From Armatimonadota bacterium (GTDB taxonomy: Bacteria > Sysuimicrobiota > Sysuimicrobiia > Sysuimicrobiales > Humicultoraceae): a stretch of DNA of 64,000 bases. Both the position numbers and the translations under genes were made by a program. The notes below the pieces were generated by a model. That model saw nothing but the letters and a program-made list of their open reading frames with translations, was not told where the DNA came from and did no database searches. Each line of letters starts with the position of its first letter. Positions within the stretch are counted from its first letter, which is position 1. The stretch spans positions 2,093,384 through 2,157,383 of the forward strand of contig JAVKHP010000001.1 of assembly GCA_031459855.1 (NCBI GenBank), in the 5' to 3' direction. Below, piece by piece: positions 49,820 to 58,714 of the stretch.

Positions 49820-50776
49820 TCAGGGCAGGGGTACGCGGACCTTCCGCCGCAACGTCGGCACCAGGCCCTGACGAAAGGCCAGGAACAGCACGATGAGCAG
49901 CACGCCGTAGGCCAGGACCGTGGCCTGCCCGAAGGGCCGCACCAGCTCGTCGATCAGCGCAAAGGCCGCGCCGCCGACCACCGGTCCCAGCAGGGTCCGC
50001 ACCCCGCCCAGGAGCAGCGCGATCAGCACCACGATGTCGACGTGGGCGAGGCTGAACACCGAGGGGCTGATGAAGCCGTTGAAGTCGGCGAACAGCGCCC
50101 CGGTCAGGCCGATCAGGCCCGCGCCGATCGCCGCGGCCAGCACCTTGTAGCGCGTGACGTCGATGCCCGCCAGCTCGGCGGTCAGCTCGTCCTCGCTCAG
50201 CGCCCCGAACGCCAGGCCCGGCCGGCCCGCGATGAGCCAGCGGTAGAGGCACAGCGCCGCCAGCAGGACCGCCAGGAAGACGTAGTAGCCGGCGGTGGCC
50301 GCCCCGGCCAGTCCGACGCCCAGGCCCTGGGTCACGATGCCCGTCTCGCCGTTGGTGTAGCGGCGCAGGCCCAGGAGGAGGTTCTGGAAGATGAGCGAGA
50401 CCACCAGGGTCACGATGCCCACGAAGATCACGCCCAGCCCGCGGCGCGCGGCGACGTAACTGAGCAATGCGCCCAACGCGCCCGCGGCCAGGGTGCCCAG
50501 GCCGATGGCCACCGCCGGCGCCAGCCGCAGGTCGCGCACCAAAATGACCGACAGGTAGGCCGAGGAGCCGGCGAGGGCGCCCACGCACAAGAACAGCTGT
50601 TTCGTGTGGCCGAAGACGATGTTGAACGCCACGGCGTAGGTGATCTGGATGAGCATGAGGGTGGTGATGCGCAGCGAGTAGATCCCCGTGCCGACCACCC
50701 ACGGCAGGGCCGCCAGCACCGCGCCCGTGGCTGCCAGGGGCACGAGCCCGCCTGCGGACCACCGCGCCACCGTCAT
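49820..50776 (-). CDS. livM: Branched-chain-type ABC permease LivM (transporter 1)
   Basis: This 318-residue inner-membrane permease has about nine helices. Typical LivM blocks are MLIQITYAVAFNIVFGHTKQLFLCVGAL, GIVTLVVSLIFQNLLLG and the cytoplasmic loop EDELTAELAGIDVTRYKVLA that contacts the ATPase. ATG 50776 overlaps the livH stop. In this class substrates include branched-chain amino acids and aromatic acids such as benzoate or phenylpropanoids. Adjacent Dch-like and paaK genes favour an aromatic acid; that is inference. Confidence 0.88.
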   Translation of the reverse strand: MTVARWSAGGLVPLAATGAVLAALPWVVGTGIYSLRITTLMLIQITYAVAFNIVFGHTKQLFLCVGALAGSSAYLSVILVRDLRLAPAVAIGLGTLAAGALGALLSYVAARRGLGVIFVGIVTLVVSLIFQNLLLGLRRYTNGETGIVTQGLGVGLAGAATAGYYVFLAVLLAALCLYRWLIAGRPGLAFGALSEDELTAELAGIDVTRYKVLAAAIGAGLIGLTGALFADFNGFISPSVFSLAHVDIVVLIALLLGGVRTLLGPVVGGAAFALIDELVRPFGQATVLAYGVLLIVLFLAFRQGLVPTLRRKVRVPLP

Positions 50777-51630
50777 GTCCAGGAGGCCAGGAGGCCCTCG
50801 GGTCGCACGAGCAGCGTGAGCAGCGCCGCCAGCAGCAGCAGGATCCAGGTGAGGTAGGTGCCCACGTAGTAGCTGGAGACGGCGTTGACCAGGCCCAGCA
50901 GCAGGCCGGCCGCCACCGTTCCACTCAGGCTCCGGACGCCGCCCACCACCGCCACGATCAGGGCCAGCACGGTGAACTCGGGTCCCATCTCGGGTCCCAC
51001 GTTCGAGAAGAAGGCCTGGGCCACCGCCGCCAGGCCCGCCAGCAGCCCGCTCAGCCCGACGATCAGGGTGCGCGTGCGGGCCACGTCGATGCCGCACAGG
51101 GACGCGCCGGTCTCGTTCTGGATGATCGAGCGCACCGCCTTGCCCACCAGCGTGTAGCGCAGGAACAGGGCCAGCGCGCCGAAGGCTCCGAGCGCCATGG
51201 CCGACGCCGCCAGGCTGGCGGTGCGCACCGGGATGCCCGCGATCACGACGGCGCCGGTTGCGAGACGCAGGGTCAGCGCGACGCTGGGGTAGCGGTAGGC
51301 CAGGAACCCGTCCACCGCGAACGCCAGCCCCAGGGTGAGGATCAGCGCCAGCAAGAGGCGCTCCTCGCCGCGCCGGCGGTAGGCCGGGAGCAGCAGGGTG
51401 CGGTCGGCCAGCACACCGGCTGCCCCGGCGCCGAGCGCGCCGAGCGCGGCGGCGGCAGCGGGCGCGAGCCCCGCCTCGAGCAGCAGCGCAGCGGCCACCG
51501 CGGCGATGACAGCCAGCTGGCCGTGGGCCAGGTTGAGGACGCCGCCCAGGCCGTAGACCATCGTGATGCCCACCCCGAGCAGCGCCAGCTGCATGCCCTG
51601 CACCAGCCCGTCCAACACGACGGCGATCAT
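50773..51630 (-). CDS. livH: Branched-chain-type ABC permease LivH (transporter 1)
   Basis: This 285-residue permease has the LivH start VLDGLVQGMQLALLGVGITM, GGVLNLAHGQLAVIAA, and the coupling loop QNETGASLCGIDVARTRTL, ending in LTLLVRPEGLL. ATG 51630 opens after a 101-bp gap that separates it from livF and contains the copied livF 3' end. It forms the membrane channel with LivM. Confidence 0.88.
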   Translation of the reverse strand: MIAVVLDGLVQGMQLALLGVGITMVYGLGGVLNLAHGQLAVIAAVAAALLLEAGLAPAAAAALGALGAGAAGVLADRTLLLPAYRRRGEERLLLALILTLGLAFAVDGFLAYRYPSVALTLRLATGAVVIAGIPVRTASLAASAMALGAFGALALFLRYTLVGKAVRSIIQNETGASLCGIDVARTRTLIVGLSGLLAGLAAVAQAFFSNVGPEMGPEFTVLALIVAVVGGVRSLSGTVAAGLLLGLVNAVSSYYVGTYLTWILLLLAALLTLLVRPEGLLASWT

Positions 51631-51655
51631 CGCTCGTCGGGCCCTCCGGTGTCCG

Positions 51656-51738
51656 GCCCGCCGGCGCGCGTCAGGCGCGTCTGGTTCGGCATCAGCGACG
51701 CCTCCACGATCGTCCAGCCCGCCGGCGCGCGTCAGGCG
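51656..51738. repeat. 22-bp direct repeat that duplicates the livF 3' end (61-bp period)
   Basis: Bases 51717-51738 span the livF stop. An identical 22-bp copy sits at 51656-51677, 61 bp downstream on the minus strand, and again contains a TGA. The segment between the copies has no gene. The layout matches the repeats found after leuC and paaK. Confidence 0.8.
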
Positions 51739-52439
51739 ATGCCGAGGTACGCGCGCTTCAGCGCGGGGTCGCCCAGCAGGTCCTCCGGGGATCCCGTCAG
51801 CACCACCCGTCCGTTCTCCAACACGTACACCCGCCGGCAGAACGCCAGCGCCATCGGGACCTGCTGTTCGGCCAGCAGGATCGTGAGCCCCGCATCCCGC
51901 AGGCGGTCGAGCTGGCGGTACAGCTCCGCCACCAGCCGCGGCGCGAGCCCTGTCGATGGCTCGTCCAGGAGCAGCACCTTCGGGCGCATCATCGCGCCGC
52001 GCGCGATGGCCAGCATCTGTTGCTCGCCGCCCGACAGCGTCCCGGCGCGCTGGTGGCGGCGTTCGGCCAGCCGGGGGAACAGCCCGTAGACGAACTCGAG
52101 CCGGGATCGCAGGTCGCCCGGATGCGGGTAGGCCCCCAGTTCCAGGTTCTCGACCACCGTCATGTGGGGGAACAACTCGCGCTCCGCGGGCACGTACACG
52201 ACGCCGCACCGCGCGACGCGGTGCGCGGGCAGGCCGTCGAGGCGCCGGCCGTCCCACGTCACCGTGCCGGCCCGCGGCCGGTGCAGCCCGGCGATGACCC
52301 TGAACAGGGTGGTCTTGCCCGCGCCGTTGGGGCCGATCACCCCCACGGCCTCGCCGTGCGCCACTTGGAGGCTCACCGCCCGCAGAACCGGCACGTCGTC
52401 GTAGGCCGCGGCGACCTCGTCGACGACCAGCATCGTCAC
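51732..52439 (-). CDS. livF: Branched-chain-type ABC ATPase LivF (transporter 1)
   Basis: This 235-residue ATPase has Walker A GPNGAGKTT, Q-loop with VVYVPAERELFPHMTV, signature TLSGGEQQMLAIARG, Walker B VLLLDEPSTGLAP and the LivF ending YLGIA. GTG 52439 overlaps the livG stop (GTGA); ATG 52433 is an alternative. It pairs with LivG. The gene is followed by a short duplication of its own last codons. Confidence 0.88.
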   Translation of the reverse strand: MTMLVVDEVAAAYDDVPVLRAVSLQVAHGEAVGVIGPNGAGKTTLFRVIAGLHRPRAGTVTWDGRRLDGLPAHRVARCGVVYVPAERELFPHMTVVENLELGAYPHPGDLRSRLEFVYGLFPRLAERRHQRAGTLSGGEQQMLAIARGAMMRPKVLLLDEPSTGLAPRLVAELYRQLDRLRDAGLTILLAEQQVPMALAFCRRVYVLENGRVVLTGSPEDLLGDPALKRAYLGIA

Positions 52440-53212
52440 GCGCGGGCGGTCAGCACCTGCACGGGGTCCGGCACGCCCAGGTAGGCTTCCACCACGACGG
52501 GGTCGCGCGCCACGGCCTCGGGCGCCCCCGCCGCGATCAGGCGCCCGTGGTCGAGCACGAGGACCTGCTCGGCCGCCCGCATGATGGCGTGCATGACGTG
52601 CTCCACCCACACGATGGCCACGCGCCGCTCGTCGCGCACGCGGCGCAGCACCTGCAGGGAGGTCTCGACCTCGCCCGGGTTGAGACCGCTCATCACCTCG
52701 TCGACCAGCACCAGGTCCGGGTGCGCGGCCAGGGCGCGGGCGAAGTCTACCAGCTTCTTCTCCTGCAGGGTGAGGGTGGCCACCGGCTGGTCGCGCCGAT
52801 CGTCCAGCCCCACCAGCTCCAGCGTGGCCTCGGCCCGCCGCCGGGCAGCTGCCAGCGTCAGCTGCGCCGTCCCGTCGCCGAACGCAGCTCCGACGGTGAC
52901 GTTGTCCAGCACGGTCATCCCGGGAAAGAGACGGGGAATCTGCAGCACGCGCCCGACGCCCAGGCGGGCCACCACGTGGGGGGCCAGGCCCGTGATGCTG
53001 CGGCCCCGCAGGCGGACCGTCCCCGCGTCGGGCCGCAGCACGCCGCTGATCAGGTTGAGCACCGTCGTCTTGCCCGCGCCGTTGGGACCAATCAGCCCCA
53101 CGATGCTCTGCGGCGCCACCGCGAAGCTGACCTCGTGCACGGCCACCATGCCCCCGAACGCCTTGGTGAGCCGCCGGCACTCCAGCAGCGGGCCGTCACT
53201 GGGGCGGGACAT
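52436..53212 (-). CDS. livG: Branched-chain-type ABC ATPase LivG (transporter 1)
   Basis: This 258-residue ATPase has Walker A GPNGAGKTT, VGRVLQIPRLFPGMTVLDNV and Walker B LVLVDEVMSGLNPGE. The signature is divergent: TLTLQEKKLVDFARALA in place of LSYGQ-type sequence, a variant known in some LivG proteins. The usual LivG insertion between Walker A and the signature is short. ATG 53212 overlaps the end of livK by 17 bases. Confidence 0.85.
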   Translation of the reverse strand: MSRPSDGPLLECRRLTKAFGGMVAVHEVSFAVAPQSIVGLIGPNGAGKTTVLNLISGVLRPDAGTVRLRGRSITGLAPHVVARLGVGRVLQIPRLFPGMTVLDNVTVGAAFGDGTAQLTLAAARRRAEATLELVGLDDRRDQPVATLTLQEKKLVDFARALAAHPDLVLVDEVMSGLNPGEVETSLQVLRRVRDERRVAIVWVEHVMHAIMRAAEQVLVLDHGRLIAAGAPEAVARDPVVVEAYLGVPDPVQVLTARA

Positions 53213-54386
53213 ACACCTCCACCGCGGAGGCGCGGAACAGCCACTTCTGGTACCAGCCCGCGCCGGGGTTGGCGCCGCCCGGCGCTTCCCCGGGCTCGAT
53301 CGAGAAGATGATGGGCCGGGCTTCCTTCATCTCGCCCCACTCCGTGTACGACAGCGGCCAGCCGTAGCCCGGCTGGGTGAAGCGTCCGGTGCGAATCGCC
53401 TGGGCCACCGCCGACGGGTCGGTGCTGTTGGCCCGCCTGGCGGCATCGGCCACCATCTTGACGATCACATAGCCGGAGAACGCGCTGTTGTCGAAGTAGC
53501 GCTTGTAGTCGGCGAAGTAGCGCGCCGCCAGTCGCCGGTACGTCGGGCTCTGGAAGTCCACGCACGAGTAGTCCAGGAACCGACCGTGGACGGCGTCGCC
53601 GGCCCGCTGCACCATCAGCTCGGGGGGCAGCACCGACCCGATCACCGGCGCCGCAAGCCCGAGCTCGCGCGCCTGGCGCACGATGGTGGGGTTGCCGGGC
53701 GGATGGCCGGCGGCCACCAGCAGCTGGGGATCCAACCGCTGGAGCCGGCGCAGGTAGGGCGTGAAGTCGGGCGTCACCACGGGCGCCACCTCGACCTGGG
53801 TGCGCACGCCCTGCAGGGGCGTCACGTAGCGCTCGAAGGCTTCCCGGATCGAGTGGCCCCAGGCGTAGTCGGCCACGATGGCGCCGACGCGGGCGTAGTT
53901 GCCCTGGCGTACCATGGCGGCGATCGCCTGCACGTACATGGGCGCCGCCACCAGGCAGGTGCGGAACGTGTAGCGGGTGCTGCGCCGGAGGATCTCGTGG
54001 GAGCCGGCCATGGTCAGGAACAGCGGCACGCGCAGCGTCTCGGCCTCACGGGAGGCCGCCAGCGCCACGTCGCTGGAGATCACGCCCCCGGCCGCGACGA
54101 TGCCCTCGCGCTCCACCAGGAAACGGAACGCGGTGATGGCCTCCGCCGGGCTGTTGCGGTCGTCGCGCTCGACCAGTTCCAGCGGGCGTCCGAGCACCCC
54201 GCCCGCCGCGTTCACCTCCGCGACGGCCATCTTCATCCCGTCGCGCGCGTTGACGCCCCAGAAGGCAAAGGGGCCGCTCAACGAACTGAGGAAGGCGATC
54301 TTGACCGGTCGCGGCTGGGCCGCCGCCGGTCCGAAGGCCACGGCCAGCAGGACCACGATGGCTGCCGCAACGATCCCCGTGCGCAT
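53196..54386 (-). CDS. livK: Branched-chain-type ABC substrate-binding protein (transporter 1)
   Basis: This 396-residue periplasmic binding protein has a signal peptide (residues 1-23, cleavage at AAA|QP). The mature start is VKIAFLSSLSGPFAFWGVNARDGMK, followed by AGGVLGRPLELVERDD, the normal LivK/ligand-binding receptor pattern. The rest is a Venus-flytrap fold. It heads the livKGF-HM unit on the minus strand. The promoter region with a TetR-type palindrome lies 85-100 bp upstream and is shared with the divergent thioesterase-paaK genes. Confidence 0.85.
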   Translation of the reverse strand: MRTGIVAAAIVVLLAVAFGPAAAQPRPVKIAFLSSLSGPFAFWGVNARDGMKMAVAEVNAAGGVLGRPLELVERDDRNSPAEAITAFRFLVEREGIVAAGGVISSDVALAASREAETLRVPLFLTMAGSHEILRRSTRYTFRTCLVAAPMYVQAIAAMVRQGNYARVGAIVADYAWGHSIREAFERYVTPLQGVRTQVEVAPVVTPDFTPYLRRLQRLDPQLLVAAGHPPGNPTIVRQARELGLAAPVIGSVLPPELMVQRAGDAVHGRFLDYSCVDFQSPTYRRLAARYFADYKRYFDNSAFSGYVIVKMVADAARRANSTDPSAVAQAIRTGRFTQPGYGWPLSYTEWGEMKEARPIIFSIEPGEAPGGANPGAGWYQKWLFRASAVEVYVPPQ

Positions 54387-54470
54387 GGCTGTCGCACCTC
54401 GCTTTCTGCGAGAGATCGGCTGCCCCGAGCACCCTGCACCGTCTGCTCTGTACTCCTGGTGTATCAGGCT

Positions 54471-54486
54471 TTGACCGGGCGGTCAA
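54471..54486. promoter_or_regulatory. TetR-type operator in the livK/paaI intergenic region
   Basis: TTGACCGGGCGGTCAA is a perfect inverted repeat of TTGACCG and CGGTCAA with a 2-base centre. It shares the TGACC/GGTCA arms with the palindrome before bcrC. It lies 85 bp from livK and about 200 bp from the thioesterase start, so one regulator could control both units. Confidence 0.6.
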
Positions 54487-54530
54487 TCCGGGGACGCTGC
54501 CACGCAGGCGGCGTCCACTGGCGAGGGGGC

Positions 54531-54597
54531 CTGCGACAATCCTGCGACAGATTCGAAGCTGGCCCGACTGAGACTGTGGGTTACAATTCTGCGACAG
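54531..54597 (+). promoter_or_regulatory. Probable paaI-paaK promoter with CTGCGACA repeats
   Basis: TACAAT at 54583-54588 resembles a -10 box for plus-strand transcription; the -35 is weak. CTGCGACA occurs at 54531-54538, 54542-54549 and 54589-54596, flanking the -10 box. The first two copies are 11 bp apart, about one helical turn, which suits cooperative binding of an activator or repressor. Confidence 0.4.
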
Positions 54598-54690
54598 CCG
54601 GTGGCGGTCAGGTGCTGCGGACGGGGGGCGGGGCGGGGGCGCGCACGGCGGGCCGAGGAGGATGCCGCCCCGTGGGAGAAACCCCGTCCC

Positions 54691-55110
54691 GTGCCGAGGT
54701 CGCAGCTCCCGCCGGCGGTGCGCCGCTGGGTCGCCCGCGATGCGTTCGCCAGGCGCCTGGGCATCGAGATCGTGGCGTTGGGCGCGGGGCGCAGTCGCCT
54801 GCGCCTGCGCGTGGCACCGTGGATGACCAACGTCCACGGCATCACCCACGGCGGGGTGGTCTTCGCGCTGGCCGATGCGGCCTTCGCCGCGGCCGCCAAC
54901 AGCCACGGGGTGCCCGCCGTGGCCCTGGCGATGTCGGTGCAGTTCCTGGCGCCGTCGCACGCCGGCGACGTGCTGGTGGCCGACGCACGGGAAGCGCGGC
55001 TGGGCCGCCGGGCCGCGTTCTACGCCATGACCGTCAAGACGACGACCGGCACCACGATCGCCACCTGTCAGGGGGTCGTGCACCGCCGGGCCGGGGAGGG
55101 ATGCCCGTGA
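54691..55110 (+). CDS. PaaI-like hotdog thioesterase
   Basis: This 139-residue acyl-CoA thioesterase of the PaaI/YbgC-related group has WMTNVHGITHGGVVFALADAA, containing the catalytic Asp and the HGG turn. VALAMSVQFLAPSHAGDVLVADA is the central sheet. GTG 54691 is chosen because it gives the normal length of about 140; a longer form from GTG 54601 would add an unstructured Arg/Gly-rich segment. It overlaps the ligase gene by 4 bases (GTGA). It probably rescues CoA from dead-end aryl-acetyl- or hydroxyaryl-CoA esters. Confidence 0.8.
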   Translation: MPRSQLPPAVRRWVARDAFARRLGIEIVALGAGRSRLRLRVAPWMTNVHGITHGGVVFALADAAFAAAANSHGVPAVALAMSVQFLAPSHAGDVLVADAREARLGRRAAFYAMTVKTTTGTTIATCQGVVHRRAGEGCP

Positions 55111-56435
55111 TCTGGAACCGCACCATGGAGACCCTGGCGCGCGCCGACCTGGAGCGGCTGCAGCTGGAACGCCTGCGCCAGGTGGCCACCCGCGCCTACG
55201 AACGGGTGCCGCTGTACCGGCGCCGCTTCGATGAGGCGGGGGTGCGCCCCGACCAGATCCGCACGCTGGCCGACCTGCGCCGGCTCCCGTTCACCCGCAA
55301 GGCCGACTTCCGCGACCACTACCCCTTCGGGTTGCTGGCGGTGCCGCTGCGGGAGTGCGTGCGCATCCACGCCTCCTCGGGCACCACCGGCAAGCCCACG
55401 GTGGTGGCCTACACCCGCGGCGATCTGGCCGTGTGGGCCGAGGTCTGCGCCCGGGCGCTGGCTGCCGCGGGCGCGCAGCCGGGCGACGTCTTCCAGAACG
55501 CCTACGGCTACGGGCTGTTCACCGGCGGCCTGGGGATGCACTACGGTGCGGAGCTGTTGGGCTTGACGGTGATCCCGGCCTCGGGCGGCAACACCGAACG
55601 GCAGGTGCTGCTGCTGCAAGACTTCGGTGCCAAGATCCTGGCCTGCACGCCGACCTACGCCCTGGTGCTCGCCGAGGCGTTCCGGCAGCGCGGGATCGCG
55701 CCCGGCAGCCTCCCGCTGCGCTTTGGGATCCTGGGCGCGGAGCCGTGGAGCGAGGCGATGCGCGACGAGATCGAGCGGGGGCTGGGCATCAAGGCGGTGA
55801 ACATCTACGGGCTCAGCGAGATCATCGGGCCCGGCGTCTCGGTGGAGTGCGTGGAGGCCCAGGCGGGTGCCCACATCTTCGAGGACCACTTCCTCCCCGA
55901 GGTGGTGGATCCCGAAAGCGGCGAGCCGCTGCCGCCGGGCCAGCCGGGCGAGCTGGTCTTCACCACGCTCACCAAGGAAGCCATGCCGATGATCCGCTAC
56001 CGCACCGGCGACATCGCCGCGCTGCTGCCCGACGCGTGCCCCTGCGGGCGCACTCACGTCCGCATGAGCCGCGTGATCGGGCGCACCGACGACATGCTGA
56101 TCATCCGCGGCATCAACGTCTACCCGTCGCAGGTGGAGGCCGCGCTGGGCAGCCTGCCCGAACTGACCCCGCACATCCAGCTGGTGGTGACGCGCGAGCG
56201 GGCGCTGGACGACCTGGAGGTGCGGGTCGAGGTGCGGGAGGCGTTCGCCGCGCAGGTCGGCGGTCACCTGACCGACGGCCACCCGGCGGTCGAGGCGCTG
56301 CGGGCGCGCTGCGAGCAAAAACTGCACGGCGTGCTCGGCATCCACGCGAAGGTCACGCTGGCCGCGCCCGGCACCCTGCCGCGCAGCGAGGGCGGGAAGC
56401 TGCGCCGGGTGGACGACCGGCGCCCGCGCGGGTAG
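55107..56435 (+). CDS. paaK: Phenylacetate-CoA ligase family protein
   Basis: This 442-residue adenylate-forming ligase matches PaaK in length. It has an N-terminal helical bundle (LRQVATRAYERVPLYRRRF), the P-loop HASSGTTGKPTVVAY at about residues 88-102, NAYGYGLFTGGLGMHYGA, INIYGLSE-type AMP site (VNIYGLSEIIGPGVS), YRTGDIAALLPDACPCGRTH and the C-terminal hinge IIRGINVYPSQVE. GTG 55107 overlaps the thioesterase stop, with GGGGAGGG 6 bases upstream. It activates phenylacetate or another aryl acid with ATP and CoA. Confidence 0.9.
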   Translation: MIWNRTMETLARADLERLQLERLRQVATRAYERVPLYRRRFDEAGVRPDQIRTLADLRRLPFTRKADFRDHYPFGLLAVPLRECVRIHASSGTTGKPTVVAYTRGDLAVWAEVCARALAAAGAQPGDVFQNAYGYGLFTGGLGMHYGAELLGLTVIPASGGNTERQVLLLQDFGAKILACTPTYALVLAEAFRQRGIAPGSLPLRFGILGAEPWSEAMRDEIERGLGIKAVNIYGLSEIIGPGVSVECVEAQAGAHIFEDHFLPEVVDPESGEPLPPGQPGELVFTTLTKEAMPMIRYRTGDIAALLPDACPCGRTHVRMSRVIGRTDDMLIIRGINVYPSQVEAALGSLPELTPHIQLVVTRERALDDLEVRVEVREAFAAQVGGHLTDGHPAVEALRARCEQKLHGVLGIHAKVTLAAPGTLPRSEGGKLRRVDDRRPRG

Positions 56436-56499
56436 GCGTGCTCGTGGCGGTGGCTGTCGGCGGCGGGTTCAGGACGACCGGCGCCTGCGTGGGTAGGCG
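56411..56499. repeat. 28-bp direct repeat that duplicates the paaK 3' end (61-bp period)
   Basis: Bases 56411-56438 cover the last eight codons and the TAG stop of paaK. Bases 56472-56499 repeat them with 26 of 28 matches, including a second TAG, 61 bp downstream. The intervening sequence shows no gene. The period and the position at a gene end match the leuC and livF repeats. Confidence 0.8.
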
Positions 56500-56570
56500 G
56501 ATGCTGGCCGTGGGCCGTGCGGTGGCCGTGCGGGTCCGCGCGCGCGCAGACACGCCACGGGGGCGGTCCC

Positions 56571-56975
56571 ATGCGTGAGGGGTTGCGTCCGGGGACGGAA
56601 GCCGAGGTGACCGTCACCGTCACCGAGACGATGCTGGCGTGGTTCGAGGAGATGGGCCTGGTGCACCCGGTCTACTCCACGTGGACCATGGTGCGGCACA
56701 TGGAGCTCGCGTCACGGAAGGTGATCCTGCCCTACCTCGAGCCGCACGAGGAGGCGGTGGGCTACAGCGTGAGCGCCACGCACCTGGCCCCGACGCCGCT
56801 GGGTGCCCGGGTGACCGTGCGTGCCCGCCTGGTGCGGCTGGACGGCAACCAGGTGGTCTGCGCCGTTGTGGCCCGGCGCGACGACGTGACGATCGGCGAG
56901 GGCACGACGGTCCAGGTCGTGCTGCCCCGTCAGGCGCTGCGCGCGCGGTTCGAAGCGATCGGGGCGCGGCTGCCC

Positions 56976-56984
<9 letters not shown>
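56571..56984 (+). CDS. FlK-like hotdog thioesterase
   Basis: This 137-residue hotdog protein resembles fluoroacetyl-CoA thioesterase FlK and related small thioesterases. It has LRPGTEAEVTVTVTETMLA, VHPVYSTWTMVRHMELASRK, EEAVGYSVSATHLAPTPLG and a terminal EGTTVQVVL. FlK uses Thr, Glu and His; Thr, Glu and His occur in the corresponding segments (YSTWTM, PHEEAVG, SATHLAP). ATG 56571 follows paaK by 135 bp. It overlaps the convergent livF by 9 bases. A detoxifying or CoA-recycling role with the ligase is likely. Confidence 0.75.
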
Positions 56985-57705
<721 letters not shown>

Positions 57706-57716
<11 letters not shown>

Positions 57717-58521
57717 GCGCAGTCTCCTCCGCGGTCGGGGCCGCCTCCGGGCCCTCGACTTCGCCCAGGTAGGCGGCGATCACCCGCGGGTCGGCCTGCA
57801 CGGCGGCCGGAGGGCCGTCGGCGATGAGCATGCCCTGGTCCAGCACCGCCACCTCGTCCGCGAGGCCCATGACCAGGTCCATGTCGTGCTCCACGAGGAA
57901 GACGGTGACGCCGTCGTCGCGGATGCTGCGGATCAGCGCGCCGAGCTGGCCCTTCTCCGTCGGCGTCAGGCCGGCGGCCGGCTCGTCCAGAAGCAGCAGG
58001 CGGGGCGACGTGGCCAGCGCCCGGGCGACCTCCACGACCCGCTGCAGGCCAAACGGCAGGCTGTCGGCCTGGGCATCGGCCCAGCGGGCCAGGCCGACGC
58101 GGTCCAGCAGCCGGTGGGCGCGTTCGCCGATCGCCGCTTCCTCCCGGCGAATGCGCCGCGACCGGACCAGGGCATCGACCAGGCCGCTGTGCAGGTGGAG
58201 GTGGCAGCCGACCAGCACGTGCTCGAAGACCGTCATGCCCGGGAACAGCCGGACGTTCTGGAACGTGCGGGCGATGCCCAGGGCGGCGATGCGATACGGG
58301 GGCAGCCCCAGCACCGGCTGGCCCAGGAACGTCACCTGGCCCGCCTGCGGCGCCAGCACGCCGGTGATCAGGTTGAACAGGGTGGTCTTCCCGGCGCCGT
58401 TGGGACCGATCAACGCCTTGATCTGTCCCGCGCGCACACCGAGCGTCACGTCGCGCAGGGCGTGCAGGCCGCCGAAGGTGTGGCTGACCCCGTCCACTGC
58501 CAGCAACGGCGGCTGCGCCAT
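57706..58521 (-). CDS. livG: Branched-chain-type ABC ATPase LivG (transporter 2)
   Basis: This 271-residue ATPase has Walker A GPNGAGKTT, GIARTFQNVRLFPGMTV, the long LivG insert with VRSRRIRREE, signature SLPFGLQRVVEVARAL and Walker B LLLLDEPAAGLTP. The start is ambiguous. CCCGTGCACATGG and CCCGTGCCCATGG lie 36 bp (12 codons) apart around ATG 58557 and ATG 58521, a small in-frame duplication of the start region; the latter gives the normal N-terminus. A 193-bp gap separates it from livM. Confidence 0.88.
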
Positions 58522-58714
58522 GGGCACGGGATTTCCTACGGGCACGAAGTTCCCCATGTGCACGGGTTCCCGATACACGTGGAAGTCGCGCGGTTGCGAT
58601 CGCCGCGGACGTGCTCCCGCGGATTCCCCACGCATGGGAGAGGGAGAGTCCCCTCCGTGCGCCGGGCTCCAACCGCATGGCGCCGCACTGGCGCCCGACG
58701 GCCCGGACCCACGC

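Larger units (their letters stand above)
54387..54690. other. Divergent control region between livK and the paaI-like gene
   Basis: This 304-bp non-coding region separates the minus-strand livK unit from the plus-strand thioesterase-paaK genes. It contains a TetR-type inverted repeat (54471-54486), three copies of CTGCGACA, and a plausible -10 box TACAAT at 54583-54588. No protein-coding frame in it is convincing. Confidence 0.55.

Noticed and set aside
52436..53212. LivG transporter 1 as a degenerate, non-functional ATPase because of its odd signature
   Set aside because: TLTLQEKK-type signatures occur in otherwise normal LivG proteins and Walker A and B are intact, so it was kept as functional.
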